Shown here: in pieces, positions 35,162 to 44,862 of the stretch
Layout of the letters: every line of letters starts with the position of its first letter
Numbering within the stretch: the stretch's first letter is position 1
Source of the DNA: Spirochaetota bacterium
GTDB taxonomy: Bacteria; Spirochaetota; Spirochaetia; Treponematales; UBA12059
NCBI GenBank assembly: GCA_029547205.1
Contig: JAKPPT010000072.1
Coordinates: forward strand, 62,001-126,000
Reading direction: 5' to 3'
DNA length: 64,000 nt
The notes under the pieces: generated by a model
What the model was told of the DNA's origin: nothing
Seen by the model: only the letters and a program-made list of their open reading frames with translations
Database searches by the model: none
Position numbers and translations under genes: made by a program

Positions 35162-36388
35162 ATGAATATTGTGGTGATTGGTGCACAGTGGGGTGATGAG
35201 GGCAAAGGAAAAATTGTTGACTATTTAGCAGGTGATGCCCAAATCATTGTAAGGTTCTCAGGTGGAGCAAATGCTGGCCATACAATAGTGTTAAAAGATG
35301 AACAGTTTGCTCTCCATTTGGTTCCTTCTGGTGTCCTGTATCCAGATAAAATTGTAATTCTCGGAACAGGAATGGTTATAGATCCGGAGGCTTTGCATGC
35401 AGAACTCTCTATGCTGGAAAGCAGGGGAATAAACTGGCAGGGCAGAGTATTTATAAGCGATCGTGCTCATATCGTTTTACCTAAATACCGGCAAATTGAT
35501 AAAGAGATGGAAGAAAAACGCAATAAACCAATTGGCACTACAGGACGCGGTATAGGTATAGCATATGGCTTGAAAGCATTTAGAGATGGTATCCGTCTTG
35601 CCGATGTCTTTGAAGATGAGCGGCTTGTTAACCTGGATGCAGAAGACAGGGCATTCATTGCTCATTGGAAAGATTGGCTCAAGCAGTTCCCGATTAACCT
35701 TGTTGATTATCTTGATAAACATCGTCATGCATATGTGCTGTTTGAAGGCGCTCAAGGTGCATTGCTTGATATTGACACAGGCACCTATCCGTTTGTTTCA
35801 AGCGGTATGTCTTGTGCTGCAGGAGCAGCTGCTCAGGGCGGAATTGGTCCCCGTTCAATCGATAAGGTACTGGGAGTTTTTAAGGCATATACTACACGTG
35901 TTGGAAACGGACCGTTTCCAACGGAGTTTAATCCAGAAAATCAGGGAGCACTCGAAGACTACATACGCAAAACTGGACGTGAATATGGAGTAACTACCGG
36001 TAGACCGCGGCGCTGTGGGTACCTTGACCTTGTTGCTTTGCGCTATGCCTGCCGTGTCAATTCAATTGATACATTAGTGCTCACGCACCTGGATGTGTAT
36101 GATACGCTTCCCTCATTTGAAGCTTGCATTGCTTATAAAATCGATGGAAAATTAATTGAACATTTTCCATCATCAATATACGAGCTTGAACATGCAGAAC
36201 CAGTTTTACGAAAATTTAAAGGATGGGAATGCGAGCTTAAAGGAAGAAGCTCATATGATGAACTTCCAATAGAAGCTAAAGATTATATTTCCTTTATTGA
36301 AGAATATACAGAAACTTCAATTGATATGATTTCAATTGGTTATGAACGAAACGAAACAATAGTAAGGAAAAGCCCTTGGATACGATAG
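35162..36388 (+). CDS. purA: Adenylosuccinate synthetase
   Basis: A 408-residue GTP-dependent enzyme that joins IMP and aspartate. The P-loop-like start reads VVIGAQWGDEGKGKIVDYL, followed by GGANAGHTIVL. Further signatures are GTTGRGIGIAY, EGAQGALLDIDTGTYPFVSS and TGRPRRCGYLDL. It is somewhat shorter than the usual 425-430 residues, mostly in loops and the C-terminus. AGAGGGA lies before the ATG. The last 13 bases overlap the start of guaA. Confidence 0.95.
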   Translation: MNIVVIGAQWGDEGKGKIVDYLAGDAQIIVRFSGGANAGHTIVLKDEQFALHLVPSGVLYPDKIVILGTGMVIDPEALHAELSMLESRGINWQGRVFISDRAHIVLPKYRQIDKEMEEKRNKPIGTTGRGIGIAYGLKAFRDGIRLADVFEDERLVNLDAEDRAFIAHWKDWLKQFPINLVDYLDKHRHAYVLFEGAQGALLDIDTGTYPFVSSGMSCAAGAAAQGGIGPRSIDKVLGVFKAYTTRVGNGPFPTEFNPENQGALEDYIRKTGREYGVTTGRPRRCGYLDLVALRYACRVNSIDTLVLTHLDVYDTLPSFEACIAYKIDGKLIEHFPSSIYELEHAEPVLRKFKGWECELKGRSSYDELPIEAKDYISFIEEYTETSIDMISIGYERNETIVRKSPWIR

Positions 36389-37926
36389 CGATACTCGATT
36401 TTGGCAGCCAGTATACTCAGCTTATTGCACGAAGAATCAGAGAATTACAGGTATATGCAATCATTGTGCCTGGGACCACTCCGTTTTCTCAGTACTATAC
36501 AGCCGAAATAAAAGGTATAATCCTTTCTGGATCACCATACAGTGTCTATGATGAAAGAGCGCCACAGCCAGATTCTGCGTTATTTCAGACACATATTCCA
36601 ATTCTCGGTATTTGCTATGGAGCACAGTTTATTACCCAATTTTATGGTGGTAATGTTCAAAGACTTCCCGACAGGGAATATGGACAACGTCCTGTTAGCA
36701 AATTACAGAGCGATATATTGTTTGATCAAATCCCGGAACATTTTATTTCCTGGATGAGTCATGGCGATTCCATTGAAACAGTGCCACATCAGTTTTCTGT
36801 TCTTGCAAAAACTGATAATGGAATACCAGCGGCTATAAAACATAACGATGCAGCTATGTATGGTGTACAATTTCATCCAGAGGTTACTCATTGTGAATAT
36901 GGCATACAGCTCTTAGATAATTTCATTACAAAAATATGCAGCTGTAAAAAAGAATGGAATATGCATGCGTATATAGAAGAGATAAAAAGAGCAATTGTAA
37001 AAAAAGTAGGAGAGACTCCGCTCGTGCTGTTAATTTCTGGCGGTGTCGATTCAACTGTTGCAGGAGCATTACTATTAAAGCTGTTTCCGGCGGAACAGGT
37101 ACATCTCCTCTATATTGACACTGGACTCATGAGAAATTCTGAAACCGAAGAAGTTATAAAAACATTAAACCTTCTTGGAGCAAAACATATTCATGTCATG
37201 CATGAAGAAGATAATTTTTTAAATGCATTACAAGGAATATCAGATCCAGAAGAAAAACGTAAAATTATTGGAGATAAGTTTGTAACAGTTCAAGAAAAAG
37301 CTGTTGCTGGTATTGGGTTACAAGATTATATCCTTGTGCAGGGGACACTCTATACCGATTTAATTGAATCTGGAAAAGGTGTTGGGACTCATGCTCAAGT
37401 AATTAAAAGTCATCATAATGTTCGTTCACCACTTATTGAAAAAAAACGTAATGAAGGAAAACTAATTGAGCCACTTGACAGGCTCTATAAAGATGAGGTT
37501 CGAGAATTGGGTAGAACGCTCGGTTTACCAGAGTCAATTGTTTCACGGCACCCATTCCCGGGCCCTGGTCTTGCAGTTCGAATATTAGGTGAAGTTACAA
37601 AAGAATCATGTGATTTACTGAGAAAAGTAGATGAACTCTATATCAATTTTTTGCGAGAACATAATCTCTATTCTAAAATCTGGCAGGCTTTTGCTGTATT
37701 GTTACCAATACGGAGTGTCGGCGTAGCTGGTGATGAGCGCAAGTATGGTTATACTGTAGCACTTCGAGCTGTTGAATCACGAGATGGAATGACTGCAGAT
37801 GTTTTTGAATTTGATATAAAACAACTTAAAGCATTATCATCGCTCATTACTAATAAAATTTCTGGTATTGGAAGAGTTGTTTATGATATTTCCAGCAAAC
37901 CGCCAGCAACCATTGAATGGGAATGA
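36376..37926 (+). CDS. guaA: GMP synthase (glutamine-hydrolysing), TTG start
   Basis: A 516-residue enzyme that aminates XMP to GMP. The class I amidotransferase domain begins ILDFGSQYTQLIARRIRE and has the nucleophile motif GICYGAQF and the His-Glu pair in VQFHPEVTH. The PP-loop ATPase has LLISGGVDSTVAG, and the C-terminal dimerisation domain has RHPFPGPGLAVRILGE and KPPATIEWE. The only start that keeps the full N-terminal strand is TTG at 36376, which lies inside purA and has AAGGA 9 bases upstream. This overlap suggests coupled, possibly reduced translation. Confidence 0.95.
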   Translation: MDTIAILDFGSQYTQLIARRIRELQVYAIIVPGTTPFSQYYTAEIKGIILSGSPYSVYDERAPQPDSALFQTHIPILGICYGAQFITQFYGGNVQRLPDREYGQRPVSKLQSDILFDQIPEHFISWMSHGDSIETVPHQFSVLAKTDNGIPAAIKHNDAAMYGVQFHPEVTHCEYGIQLLDNFITKICSCKKEWNMHAYIEEIKRAIVKKVGETPLVLLISGGVDSTVAGALLLKLFPAEQVHLLYIDTGLMRNSETEEVIKTLNLLGAKHIHVMHEEDNFLNALQGISDPEEKRKIIGDKFVTVQEKAVAGIGLQDYILVQGTLYTDLIESGKGVGTHAQVIKSHHNVRSPLIEKKRNEGKLIEPLDRLYKDEVRELGRTLGLPESIVSRHPFPGPGLAVRILGEVTKESCDLLRKVDELYINFLREHNLYSKIWQAFAVLLPIRSVGVAGDERKYGYTVALRAVESRDGMTADVFEFDIKQLKALSSLITNKISGIGRVVYDISSKPPATIEWE

Positions 37927-37930
37927 GCTG

Positions 37931-38959
37931 CTATTCTTCTGGATAGAGAGCAGTTTTTCCATCTGGAGTTTTTAGAAACCAGTTCCCATCACCATTTTGT
38001 GTACAACCTTCGGGTAAATATATTTTACCTAAACCACCTGGAGCATCGACTGCATAACGAGGAAGCTCAATTCCGGAGAGGTTTTTTCGTAATTCGTTAT
38101 ATAGAGATAACCCTTTCGAAAGTGGTGTTCTAAAATGCGAAGTCCCCTGTGTGAGATCCCCTTGAAAGAGATAGTATGGCAATATACCTAGTCTGTAGAG
38201 TTCGGTAAAGAGATTTATCAAAGCAGAAACTGAATCATTTATGGATTTGAGCAGTACTGTTTGACTCACAACATAGAATCCATGCTGTCGAATTGTATCA
38301 AGCGCAGTACGACTCTGCTTATCAAGTTCATCAGCATGATTACAATGTACTACAAACACAAGTGGTCCAAACTCTTTTAGAGTGGCGAGTAAGGAGTCAG
38401 TAATGCGTTCAGGTAGTACAATAGGAATTCGTGTACATATGCGAATAATGCTCTGCTTGCTTGCTGTTCTGATTCCACTGAGAAGCTTATAGAGCCATGT
38501 ATCAGTTCCAAAGAGCGGATCACCGCCTGAAATGAGTATTTCACGAATGGATTTATGGCCCTGTATGTACTCACACAGATTAGCAATTTCGGTATTCGAT
38601 AAAAAACCAGAGACTTGTGTTTGAATAGCGCGTCTATAACAGAAACGACAGTACGCAGCACATTGATCGGTTGCACGAATGAGCACTCGAGAATTATATT
38701 GATGTACAAGCCAGGGCATTTTTCTGAAGGTTTGTTCAGATAGCGGATCCGGGCTTTCATAGGGAAGTATTACTGTTTCTTGGGGAGAAGGAATAAATTG
38801 GCGTATTACTGCATTGTTTTTTTCTGGAAATCGTTCTGCTAAAGAACGGGGTATTCTAAAAGGAAGTCCTTGTCCCTGGGTATCCGGTGAACCTGCATGA
38901 TTATATAGAGAAAATAATTCTTTCTGGCTTATAAAAACATTAGTATCGTTCATATACAT
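37931..38959 (-). CDS. KamA-family radical SAM enzyme (EpmB-like lysine 2,3-aminomutase)
   Basis: A 342-residue member of the lysine 2,3-aminomutase family. The cluster motif is QCAAYCRFCYRR (CxxxCxxC), followed by ILISGGDPL. The C-terminal DAPGGLGKIYLPE segment carries the lysine expected to bind PLP. The length fits EpmB, which makes beta-lysine for elongation factor P, rather than catabolic KamA (about 415). EpmA and efp are not in the window. No Shine-Dalgarno sequence is visible; the promoter at 38966-38993 ends 6 bases before ATG 38959. It converges with guaA. Confidence 0.87.
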   Translation of the reverse strand: MYMNDTNVFISQKELFSLYNHAGSPDTQGQGLPFRIPRSLAERFPEKNNAVIRQFIPSPQETVILPYESPDPLSEQTFRKMPWLVHQYNSRVLIRATDQCAAYCRFCYRRAIQTQVSGFLSNTEIANLCEYIQGHKSIREILISGGDPLFGTDTWLYKLLSGIRTASKQSIIRICTRIPIVLPERITDSLLATLKEFGPLVFVVHCNHADELDKQSRTALDTIRQHGFYVVSQTVLLKSINDSVSALINLFTELYRLGILPYYLFQGDLTQGTSHFRTPLSKGLSLYNELRKNLSGIELPRYAVDAPGGLGKIYLPEGCTQNGDGNWFLKTPDGKTALYPEE

Positions 38960-38965
38960 TTGAAG

Positions 38966-38993
38966 CTTATATCAGGACCATGAAGCCAGTCAA
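38966..38993 (-). promoter_or_regulatory. Predicted leaderless promoter of the kamA/epmB-like gene
   Basis: On the minus strand TTGACT (38988-38993) and TATAAG (38966-38971) are separated by 16 bases. Six bases (CTTCAA) follow before ATG 38959, placing the expected transcription start at the A of the ATG. Both boxes match the sigma-70 consensus at 5 of 6 positions. Confidence 0.6.
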
Positions 38994-40385
38994 TCATTGT
39001 ATTCTTGTGGATTTAATTTGTTTTGATTGAATACTACCTTTTGCTTTATCCAGATAAAAAGAAACTGTTTTTATTTCTTTTTCAATAAGACTTTCAATTC
39101 TACAGATTCGTATTGTTACTCCACCATATGCTATTTGAGTAGCTATAATTTCTGCTGTGTCAGAAATATCAATCATATCAGCGAGTTTTGTAATGATTAA
39201 TAAGTATCGATCAACAATGGCCTGCAATTTTTGAATTTTTTCCATTGTCGCTTTTGTTTGTTCTTGTTTTTTTAAATATTGTAACTCGAGCGAATATTTT
39301 TGAAGATTGCTAGTGGCTAACTTTAGTTTTTGGTCATTAATAAAATTTATTCCAGCGATAATCGAAGTAGGAGTTCCAATTTTATTTCCAAGAAAAGCAC
39401 AGATAATACCTTTCCCGGACCATATTTCTCCTCCAACAATTTTTCCATGGTCACCCATTAAAATTTTATCGAGACAGTATACTTTTGATGCAAGAATAGC
39501 GGATTCAACTTTTAAAGTACCTCTCACAGCAATATTCATATGTTCTATGAATTTAGCAGAGCAGTTTCCTCCAACCTTGCAGTAACTTTCTCCATGCCCA
39601 ATGATTCCTTGGTCACATACTAAATTCCCTGCACATGATACATACTGAGCATCTATGTTTCCTTTGACCACTATTGATTTTCCTGACTGTACGGTAAATC
39701 CTTCACATATATTACCTTCGACAAATACATCACCAGGGAAAATAATATTTCCTGTATGATAGTCAACATCCCCTTTTACAATAAAAACTTCTTCAACATC
39801 AAAACAATTATTCGCAAACGTAATTTTTCCTGTAACAGCTGCTTTGTATTCTTTTCCATCGAGTACAATATTTTTTCCAGATTTATAAATTGGCATTGAT
39901 TGAACAGGGAAAGGTATTTCTTTTCCAGTAATGGTCTTCCCGTTTACTCCTGTGACTTCAGGAATGATACGTGCTAGTACGCTTCCTTTTTCTACAATTG
40001 TGTAGGATTTTTGTTCTTTCCAGTCTATTGAACCTGTGAGCTGGTCTGCATTTCGTTTTGTTGAAAAAAAATCCGAATTTAATTCAATATGTTCTGCAAT
40101 TGCTGGAATTGGTTTTTGTCCTTCAGCAATTATAAGTGTTATAGGTTTATGATTTAAGTTAAATTCCAGAATAGCATTAGAAATGGTGTCATCATGTATC
40201 CCAAAAACTATTCCTGATTTTGTCAGAAAATCAAATATTTCTGCTGGGTCAAGTACAATAGTTTTAATTTTCCCAGGATATAGCTTTAGTTCAGCAGATA
40301 GCTCATCCAGAGCTATGAGTAGTTCTGCTTTCGGTCCTTGAGGATTCTGAGTCAGATAATATAGTATATCGCTCTGCGATTCCAT
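38994..40385 (-). CDS. FapA/DUF342-type protein
   Basis: A 463-residue cytoplasmic protein. The central part (about 165-340) is a repeated right-handed beta-helix typical of DUF342/FapA: IVKGDVDYHTGNIIFPGDVF, EGFTVQSGKSIVVKGNID, YCKVGGNCSAKFIE and the GGEIWSGKGI segment. An N-terminal alpha/beta region precedes it, and the C-terminus is a helical, probably coiled-coil stretch (about 350-450). In other bacteria FapA-type proteins have been linked to flagellar or polar functions, but the biochemical role is unknown. It lies upstream of the kamA-like gene and divergent from argR. Confidence 0.82.
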   Translation of the reverse strand: MESQSDILYYLTQNPQGPKAELLIALDELSAELKLYPGKIKTIVLDPAEIFDFLTKSGIVFGIHDDTISNAILEFNLNHKPITLIIAEGQKPIPAIAEHIELNSDFFSTKRNADQLTGSIDWKEQKSYTIVEKGSVLARIIPEVTGVNGKTITGKEIPFPVQSMPIYKSGKNIVLDGKEYKAAVTGKITFANNCFDVEEVFIVKGDVDYHTGNIIFPGDVFVEGNICEGFTVQSGKSIVVKGNIDAQYVSCAGNLVCDQGIIGHGESYCKVGGNCSAKFIEHMNIAVRGTLKVESAILASKVYCLDKILMGDHGKIVGGEIWSGKGIICAFLGNKIGTPTSIIAGINFINDQKLKLATSNLQKYSLELQYLKKQEQTKATMEKIQKLQAIVDRYLLIITKLADMIDISDTAEIIATQIAYGGVTIRICRIESLIEKEIKTVSFYLDKAKGSIQSKQIKSTRIQ

Positions 40386-40420
40386 TGCCTTAAATACATA
40401 CTGTGTTCTATCTGAAATTA

Positions 40421-40449
40421 TTGCTTAATAATAAAATTTCTGCAATAAT
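40421..40449 (+). promoter_or_regulatory. Predicted leaderless promoter of argR, inside an inverted repeat
   Basis: TTGCTT (40421-40426) and AATAAT (40444-40449) are separated by 17 bases, and six bases remain before ATG 40456. An 8-base inverted repeat, ATTATTGC (40417-40424) and GCAATAAT (40442-40449), covers both promoter boxes. This suits an operator bound by a dimeric or hexameric repressor such as ArgR itself. Confidence 0.45.
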
Positions 40450-40455
40450 ATTGTT

Positions 40456-40941
40456 ATGCGCTTAGCCTATGATGATTATCGGCAGGAACGACTAAAAGTT
40501 ATAACACGAATACTTCGGGAACAAAAAATAGAATCACAAGAAGAGCTCATTAGAATTCTTGAAGACCATGGATATTTTTTGACTCAGGCAACGCTTTCTC
40601 GCGATTTGAAAATATTAAAAGCTAGCAAAGTCAATGCTGGAGACAGTGGTTATTTTTATGCGCTACCTTCAGAAGATGAACTTCAAAGCCGAGAAGAAGT
40701 TTATAAACAGGACTTTTTACGTGGTTATGTTTCAATTGAATGGAATGATTGTATGGTTATTATAAAAACCTATTCAGGACATGCTGCTCCTGTAGCGCTG
40801 GCAATTGATAATATGCGGTTGCCCAGTGTTATTGGTACCATTGCAGGTGAAGACAATAATGTGCTTGTAGCGCTCAAGAAGGGTAGCTCTGGAGAACAGT
40901 TTATCGAAGAGCTCAAAGCATTAATCCCTGAAATAGACTAG
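40456..40941 (+). CDS. argR: Arginine repressor family transcription factor
   Basis: A 161-residue ArgR. The N-terminal winged helix (about 8-75) has QEELIRILEDHGYFLTQATL followed by SRDLKILKASKV, the family recognition helix. The C-terminal oligomerisation and arginine-binding domain (about 90-160) has GHAAPVALAIDNMRLPSVIG followed by TIAGEDNNVLVALK. The arginine-binding Asp pair of the usual GTIAGDDT motif reads Glu-Asp here. No arginine biosynthesis genes are in the window, so its targets lie elsewhere. The ATG has no Shine-Dalgarno sequence. Confidence 0.9.
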   Translation: MRLAYDDYRQERLKVITRILREQKIESQEELIRILEDHGYFLTQATLSRDLKILKASKVNAGDSGYFYALPSEDELQSREEVYKQDFLRGYVSIEWNDCMVIIKTYSGHAAPVALAIDNMRLPSVIGTIAGEDNNVLVALKKGSSGEQFIEELKALIPEID

Positions 40942-41010
40942 ATAGTATTTAAATAGCTTTGGTGCAAATGCTATCTGTGTAAATCGCAAATTCTTAGAAA
41001 TAAGCAAACT

Positions 41011-41032
41011 ACTAACTAACTAACTAACTAAC
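41011..41032. repeat. Tetranucleotide tandem repeat (ACTA)5 downstream of argR
   Basis: Five perfect copies of ACTA plus AC lie in the 168-base gap between argR and the DUF3783 gene. No hairpin or gene accounts for the tract. The rest of this gap shows no feature I can support. Confidence 0.85.
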
Positions 41033-41109
41033 GGTCCTTTCCTCACCATTCTTGATTCTAGATTGTTAGCCGTGAATATCTGACGAGGTTTGGCTCTGCA
41101 GCTCAATAA

Positions 41110-41331
41110 TTATGTGCGGTGTGTTTCTTGCGCCTTCATATACGTATGTTCTTCCAGCACATGCGCAATGAGCTCTTTGACAGGCCATTCCATTACGTTA
41201 TCCACAGTCATGGAACACGCAATTGTTCGTTCAGGATCAATCGATGATCGAATAAAGTTAATGATCGCTTTGATTTCATCCTGTGAAAGTCCATGAAACA
41301 AAATCATTTTCCCATTTGTATCTGTATCCAT
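41110..41331 (-). CDS. Small DUF3783-type protein
   Basis: A 73-residue acidic protein. Its layout ([20 protein letters not shown], then a short strand with ACSMTVDN, then [16 protein letters not shown]) resembles DUF3783: a strand, a D/E-E helix, a T-x-x-N segment, and a W-x-x-x-E-L-x-x-x-x--EE helix. Function is unknown. The start could be ATG 41331 or GTG 41340; GAG lies upstream of both. It is alone on the minus strand, divergent from clpB. Confidence 0.5.
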   Translation of the reverse strand: MDTDTNGKMILFHGLSQDEIKAIINFIRSSIDPERTIACSMTVDNVMEWPVKELIAHVLEEHTYMKAQETHRT

Positions 41332-41378
41332 AGCTCTCACTATACTCTAAATTTGCTGGTTTGTGTACTGTATTGTGT

Positions 41379-41407
41379 TTGTCAATTTTTAAAAAAAATA
41401 GTATTTT
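41379..41407 (+). promoter_or_regulatory. Possible promoter of clpB-tatD
   Basis: TTGTCA (41379-41384) and TATTTT (41402-41407) are separated by 17 bases, upstream of the GAGGTG ribosome binding site at 41439-41444. No CIRCE-type inverted repeat was seen, so HrcA control is not suggested here. Confidence 0.4.
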
Positions 41408-41448
41408 TTTTAGTGATTAAAATTTATACAGTAAAAACGAGGTGTAAA

Positions 41449-44028
41449 ATGGATTATGATAAACTAACCGTTAAAGCTCAAGAAGCTATACAAATTGCAA
41501 ATACAACGGCTCAAAAACTCGATCACAGTCAAATAGAGCCCTGTCATCTCTTAAAAGGTTTGCTCGATGTAGATAATTCTGTTGTGCGCGATGTATTTGA
41601 GCTTATTGGGATACCAGTATCTGCACTAGAAGCTGAAAATGAAAAAATTCTCAAAAATAAACCAAAGGTGTATGGCAGCAATGCTCAAGTCTATTTATCA
41701 CCGGGAGCATCAAAAATCCTTGCAAAGGCTGAACACGAGGCACAGACACTTAAAGATGAGTACATAGCTGGTGAGCATATTTTATTAGCTATGCTCACTG
41801 ATGAGGGAGAAACAGGGACCCTGCTAAAGAATTTTGGAGTAACAAAAACAGGGATTCTTGAAGCCTTAAAAAAAATTCGTGGCAATCGCAGCGTTTCAGA
41901 CCAGGAGGCAGAAGAAAAATATCGTGTACTAGAAAAATACTGCAAGGATTTAACAGCACTTGCTCGCCAGGATAAGCTTGATCCAGTAATTGGACGAGAT
42001 GAGGAAATACGCCGTGTTATGCAGGTGCTTCAGAGAAAAACAAAAAATAATCCAGTCTTAATTGGTGAACCAGGTGTAGGTAAAACCGCCATTGTAGAAG
42101 GTCTTGCTCGACGGATTGTTGCTCGCGATGTACCCGATAGCCTGAAAGATAAAAAGCTTTTAGCGTTGGATTTAGGATCCCTTGTTGCAGGAGCTAAATT
42201 TAGAGGTGAGTTTGAAGAACGGCTAAAGGCAGTAATCGAAGAGATACAAAAATCAAATGGGAAAATTATTCTATTTATTGATGAACTTCATACACTCGTA
42301 GGAGCAGGTGCCGCAGAAGGTGCAATGGATGCTTCAAATCTTCTTAAACCGGCACTAGCACGCGGTGAGCTCAGAGCTATTGGTGCAACGACACTCGATG
42401 AATATCGCAAACATATTGAAAAAGATGCAGCGCTTGAACGTCGATTCCAGCCGGTATATTGCAATGAACCCTCAGTAGCGGATACCATTGCAATTCTTCG
42501 AGGTCTTAAGGAACGGTATGAAGTGCACCATGGGGTACGCATAAAAGATGAAGCATTAGTTGCAGCAGCAACACTTTCAGATAGGTATATTACAAGCAGA
42601 TTTTTACCTGATAAAGCAATCGATCTTGTTGATGAGGCAGCAAGCCGAATCAAAATGGAAATTGAGAGTCAGCCAACCGAGCTCGATCAAATTGAACGTA
42701 AAATAATTCAACTTACTATCGAGAAACAAGCGCTCGATAAAGAACACGATGATGCCAGCAAAGAACGAAAGGCCAAAGTTGAGCATGAGCTAAAGCTACT
42801 TTCAGAACAACGTGATCACCTAAAAGCGCAGTGGCAAAAGGAAAAAGAACAAATAATAGCGATTCGTAAGCTCAATGAAGAAATTGAGAATTTAAAATTA
42901 GAAGAACAGCGATATGAACGTGAAGGAAACTTCAATAAAGCAGCGGAAATAAAATATGGAACCTTGCTGGAAGCTCAAAAAAAATTAGAAACAGCAATTG
43001 CTTCAGTACAAAAAGCGGAAAATCGTGTGCTTCGCGAAGAAGTATCTGAAGAAGATATAGCAAGAATTGTTTCAAGCTGGACCGGTATTCCTGTTTCTAA
43101 AATGATGGAAAGTGAAATTCAAAAGTATTTACAGCTTGAATCGATACTTGCAAAACGAGTAGTAGGGCAAAAAGAAGCAATTACTGCAGTAGCTAATGCA
43201 ATTAGAAGAAATCGTACAGGGCTCAATGATCCACGGCGTCCTCTCGGAAGTTTCTTATTTATAGGACCGACAGGTGTTGGCAAAACTGAACTAGCTAAAA
43301 CGCTTGCAGAATTTCTTTTTGATGATGAAAAAGCGCTCACGCGCATCGATATGAGCGAATATATGGAAAAATTTTCTGTAAGTCGCCTGATTGGTGCACC
43401 TCCAGGTTATGTAGGGTATGATGAAGGAGGACAGCTCACAGAGGCAGTACGCCGTCGACCGTACAGTGTGGTTCTGTTTGATGAAGTAGAAAAAGCTCAT
43501 CCTGAAGTGTTCAATGTGCTTTTACAGGTACTTGATGATGGACGGTTAACTGATAGTCAAGGTAGGGTAGTTGATTTTAGAAATACTATTATCATTATGA
43601 CCAGTAACCTTGGTTCAGAGATTATTCTCGAAGAGACAGACAGTACTGTTATTCGAGAAAAAATACACCGATTGCTCAGAGCATCGTTTAAACCCGAATT
43701 TTTAAACCGGATTGATGAAACAGTAATATTTGAGCGCTTAAAGAAAGACCATATTTTCGCGATAATCGATATTCAGTTAGGATATCTCATCGAGCGTTTA
43801 CAAGAGCGAAACATTTCTTTGACAATTACTGAAAAAGCAAAATCGTATCTTGCTGATCAAGGGTTTGATGAGCAGTTTGGAGCTCGTCCATTAAAACGAG
43901 CTATACAAAACCTCATTCAAAATCCATTAGCACGCCTGCTGCTTGCTGGCGAAGTGAAAGACGGACAAAAGCTAGTAATTGATTGCAAGGATAATACAAT
44001 AACGTTTATGGTAAAACGTAATGAATAA
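41449..44028 (+). CDS. clpB: ATP-dependent disaggregase ClpB
   Basis: An 859-residue Hsp100 chaperone. The start at 41449 is set by GAGGTG 5 bases upstream; the open frame extends 52 codons further but encodes an unlikely hydrophobic stretch. Domains are the N-domain (1-145), AAA-1 with Walker [14 protein letters not shown], the M-domain coiled coil (about 400-525) and AAA-2 with [13 protein letters not shown]. Sensor and arginine-finger segments ([35 protein letters not shown]) are intact. The stop overlaps tatD by 8 bases. Confidence 0.97.
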   Translation: MDYDKLTVKAQEAIQIANTTAQKLDHSQIEPCHLLKGLLDVDNSVVRDVFELIGIPVSALEAENEKILKNKPKVYGSNAQVYLSPGASKILAKAEHEAQTLKDEYIAGEHILLAMLTDEGETGTLLKNFGVTKTGILEALKKIRGNRSVSDQEAEEKYRVLEKYCKDLTALARQDKLDPVIGRDEEIRRVMQVLQRKTKNNPVLIGEPGVGKTAIVEGLARRIVARDVPDSLKDKKLLALDLGSLVAGAKFRGEFEERLKAVIEEIQKSNGKIILFIDELHTLVGAGAAEGAMDASNLLKPALARGELRAIGATTLDEYRKHIEKDAALERRFQPVYCNEPSVADTIAILRGLKERYEVHHGVRIKDEALVAAATLSDRYITSRFLPDKAIDLVDEAASRIKMEIESQPTELDQIERKIIQLTIEKQALDKEHDDASKERKAKVEHELKLLSEQRDHLKAQWQKEKEQIIAIRKLNEEIENLKLEEQRYEREGNFNKAAEIKYGTLLEAQKKLETAIASVQKAENRVLREEVSEEDIARIVSSWTGIPVSKMMESEIQKYLQLESILAKRVVGQKEAITAVANAIRRNRTGLNDPRRPLGSFLFIGPTGVGKTELAKTLAEFLFDDEKALTRIDMSEYMEKFSVSRLIGAPPGYVGYDEGGQLTEAVRRRPYSVVLFDEVEKAHPEVFNVLLQVLDDGRLTDSQGRVVDFRNTIIIMTSNLGSEIILEETDSTVIREKIHRLLRASFKPEFLNRIDETVIFERLKKDHIFAIIDIQLGYLIERLQERNISLTITEKAKSYLADQGFDEQFGARPLKRAIQNLIQNPLARLLLAGEVKDGQKLVIDCKDNTITFMVKRNE

Positions 44029-44794
44029 TGTTTATACCGATACCCATGCGCATCTCACCTACAGTGAAGATGCGCAGTTACTCTCACGCTTACATGCGCT
44101 CTATGCTGATTCTTCTGCAGTAATTATTGATCCTGGAGTAGATTTTGATGATTTTGATGAACGCTATGAGCGCTTAGGCTCATACCCGTGGGTAAGATTT
44201 GCTGCTGGTATCTGGCCAGATGAGTTTCCATTGCATAATCAGAATGAGGTGATTAATTCATTAGAAGCTACACTCAAGCATCCTGCATGCAAACTTGTGG
44301 GCGAGTGTGGGCTTGATTATTACTGGATGAAAGCAGAACCTCAAGTGCAACAAAAGCTTTTTATCGCTCAGCTGGATTTAGCTTGTTTCTACCAAAAACC
44401 AATCATTGTTCATTCACGAGATGCCTGGCAGGATACAATGAACTGTCTCAAACCGTTTATAGGTAAAATACCAATTATTTTCCATTGTTTTAGCTATGGA
44501 CGCGATGAACTTAAAAAGTTAATACATAATGGTATTTATGTATCCTTTTCAGGAAATATTACATATAAACGAATGAAACAGGTTTTAGAGGAAATACCAC
44601 ATATACCAGAGGATCTACTGTTATTAGAAACTGATACACCCTACCAGAACCCTGAACCAAATCGTGGTAAACCTTCAACCCCTTTTGATATTGTTCGCAC
44701 GTATGAAGCTGTGAGCAGTATTACGCAAAAACCACATGCATTTTGGCAGGATCGTGTAACAAAAACGCTTAAAGCAATACTACATGAGGTTTAA
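44021..44794 (+). CDS. TatD-family metal-dependent hydrolase
   Basis: A 257-residue amidohydrolase-fold protein. Metal-binding motifs are YTDTHAHL near the start, [27 protein letters not shown], and LLLETDTPY near residue 205. TatD proteins are 3'-exonucleases or DNases involved in repair, and related YcfH/YabD proteins may have other substrates. The ATG lies within the end of clpB (8-base overlap), so the two are co-transcribed. The terminator at 44802-44834 follows. Confidence 0.87.
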   Translation: MNNVYTDTHAHLTYSEDAQLLSRLHALYADSSAVIIDPGVDFDDFDERYERLGSYPWVRFAAGIWPDEFPLHNQNEVINSLEATLKHPACKLVGECGLDYYWMKAEPQVQQKLFIAQLDLACFYQKPIIVHSRDAWQDTMNCLKPFIGKIPIIFHCFSYGRDELKKLIHNGIYVSFSGNITYKRMKQVLEEIPHIPEDLLLLETDTPYQNPEPNRGKPSTPFDIVRTYEAVSSITQKPHAFWQDRVTKTLKAILHEV

Positions 44795-44801
44795 TAGGTA
44801 A

Positions 44802-44834
44802 TAAAAAAGGCTGCTCTGTCAAACAGAACAGCCT
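44802..44834 (-). terminator. Intrinsic terminator for the flaA pair
   Basis: A 12-base stem (AGGCTGTTCTGT with ACAGAGCAGCCT on the minus strand, one G-U pair) closes a 3-base loop and is followed by TTTTTT. On the plus strand the same hairpin has one C-A mismatch and no T-run, so it works best on the minus strand. Confidence 0.8.
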
Positions 44835-44862
44835 GATAGCATCAATTTACAAATATTACCGA

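Noticed and set aside
40386-40455. Classical ARG box in the argR promoter
   Set aside because: The sequence does not match the known consensus; only the separate inverted repeat is reported.
41341-41448. CIRCE or other heat-shock operator upstream of clpB
   Set aside because: No TTAGCACTC-type inverted repeat is present.
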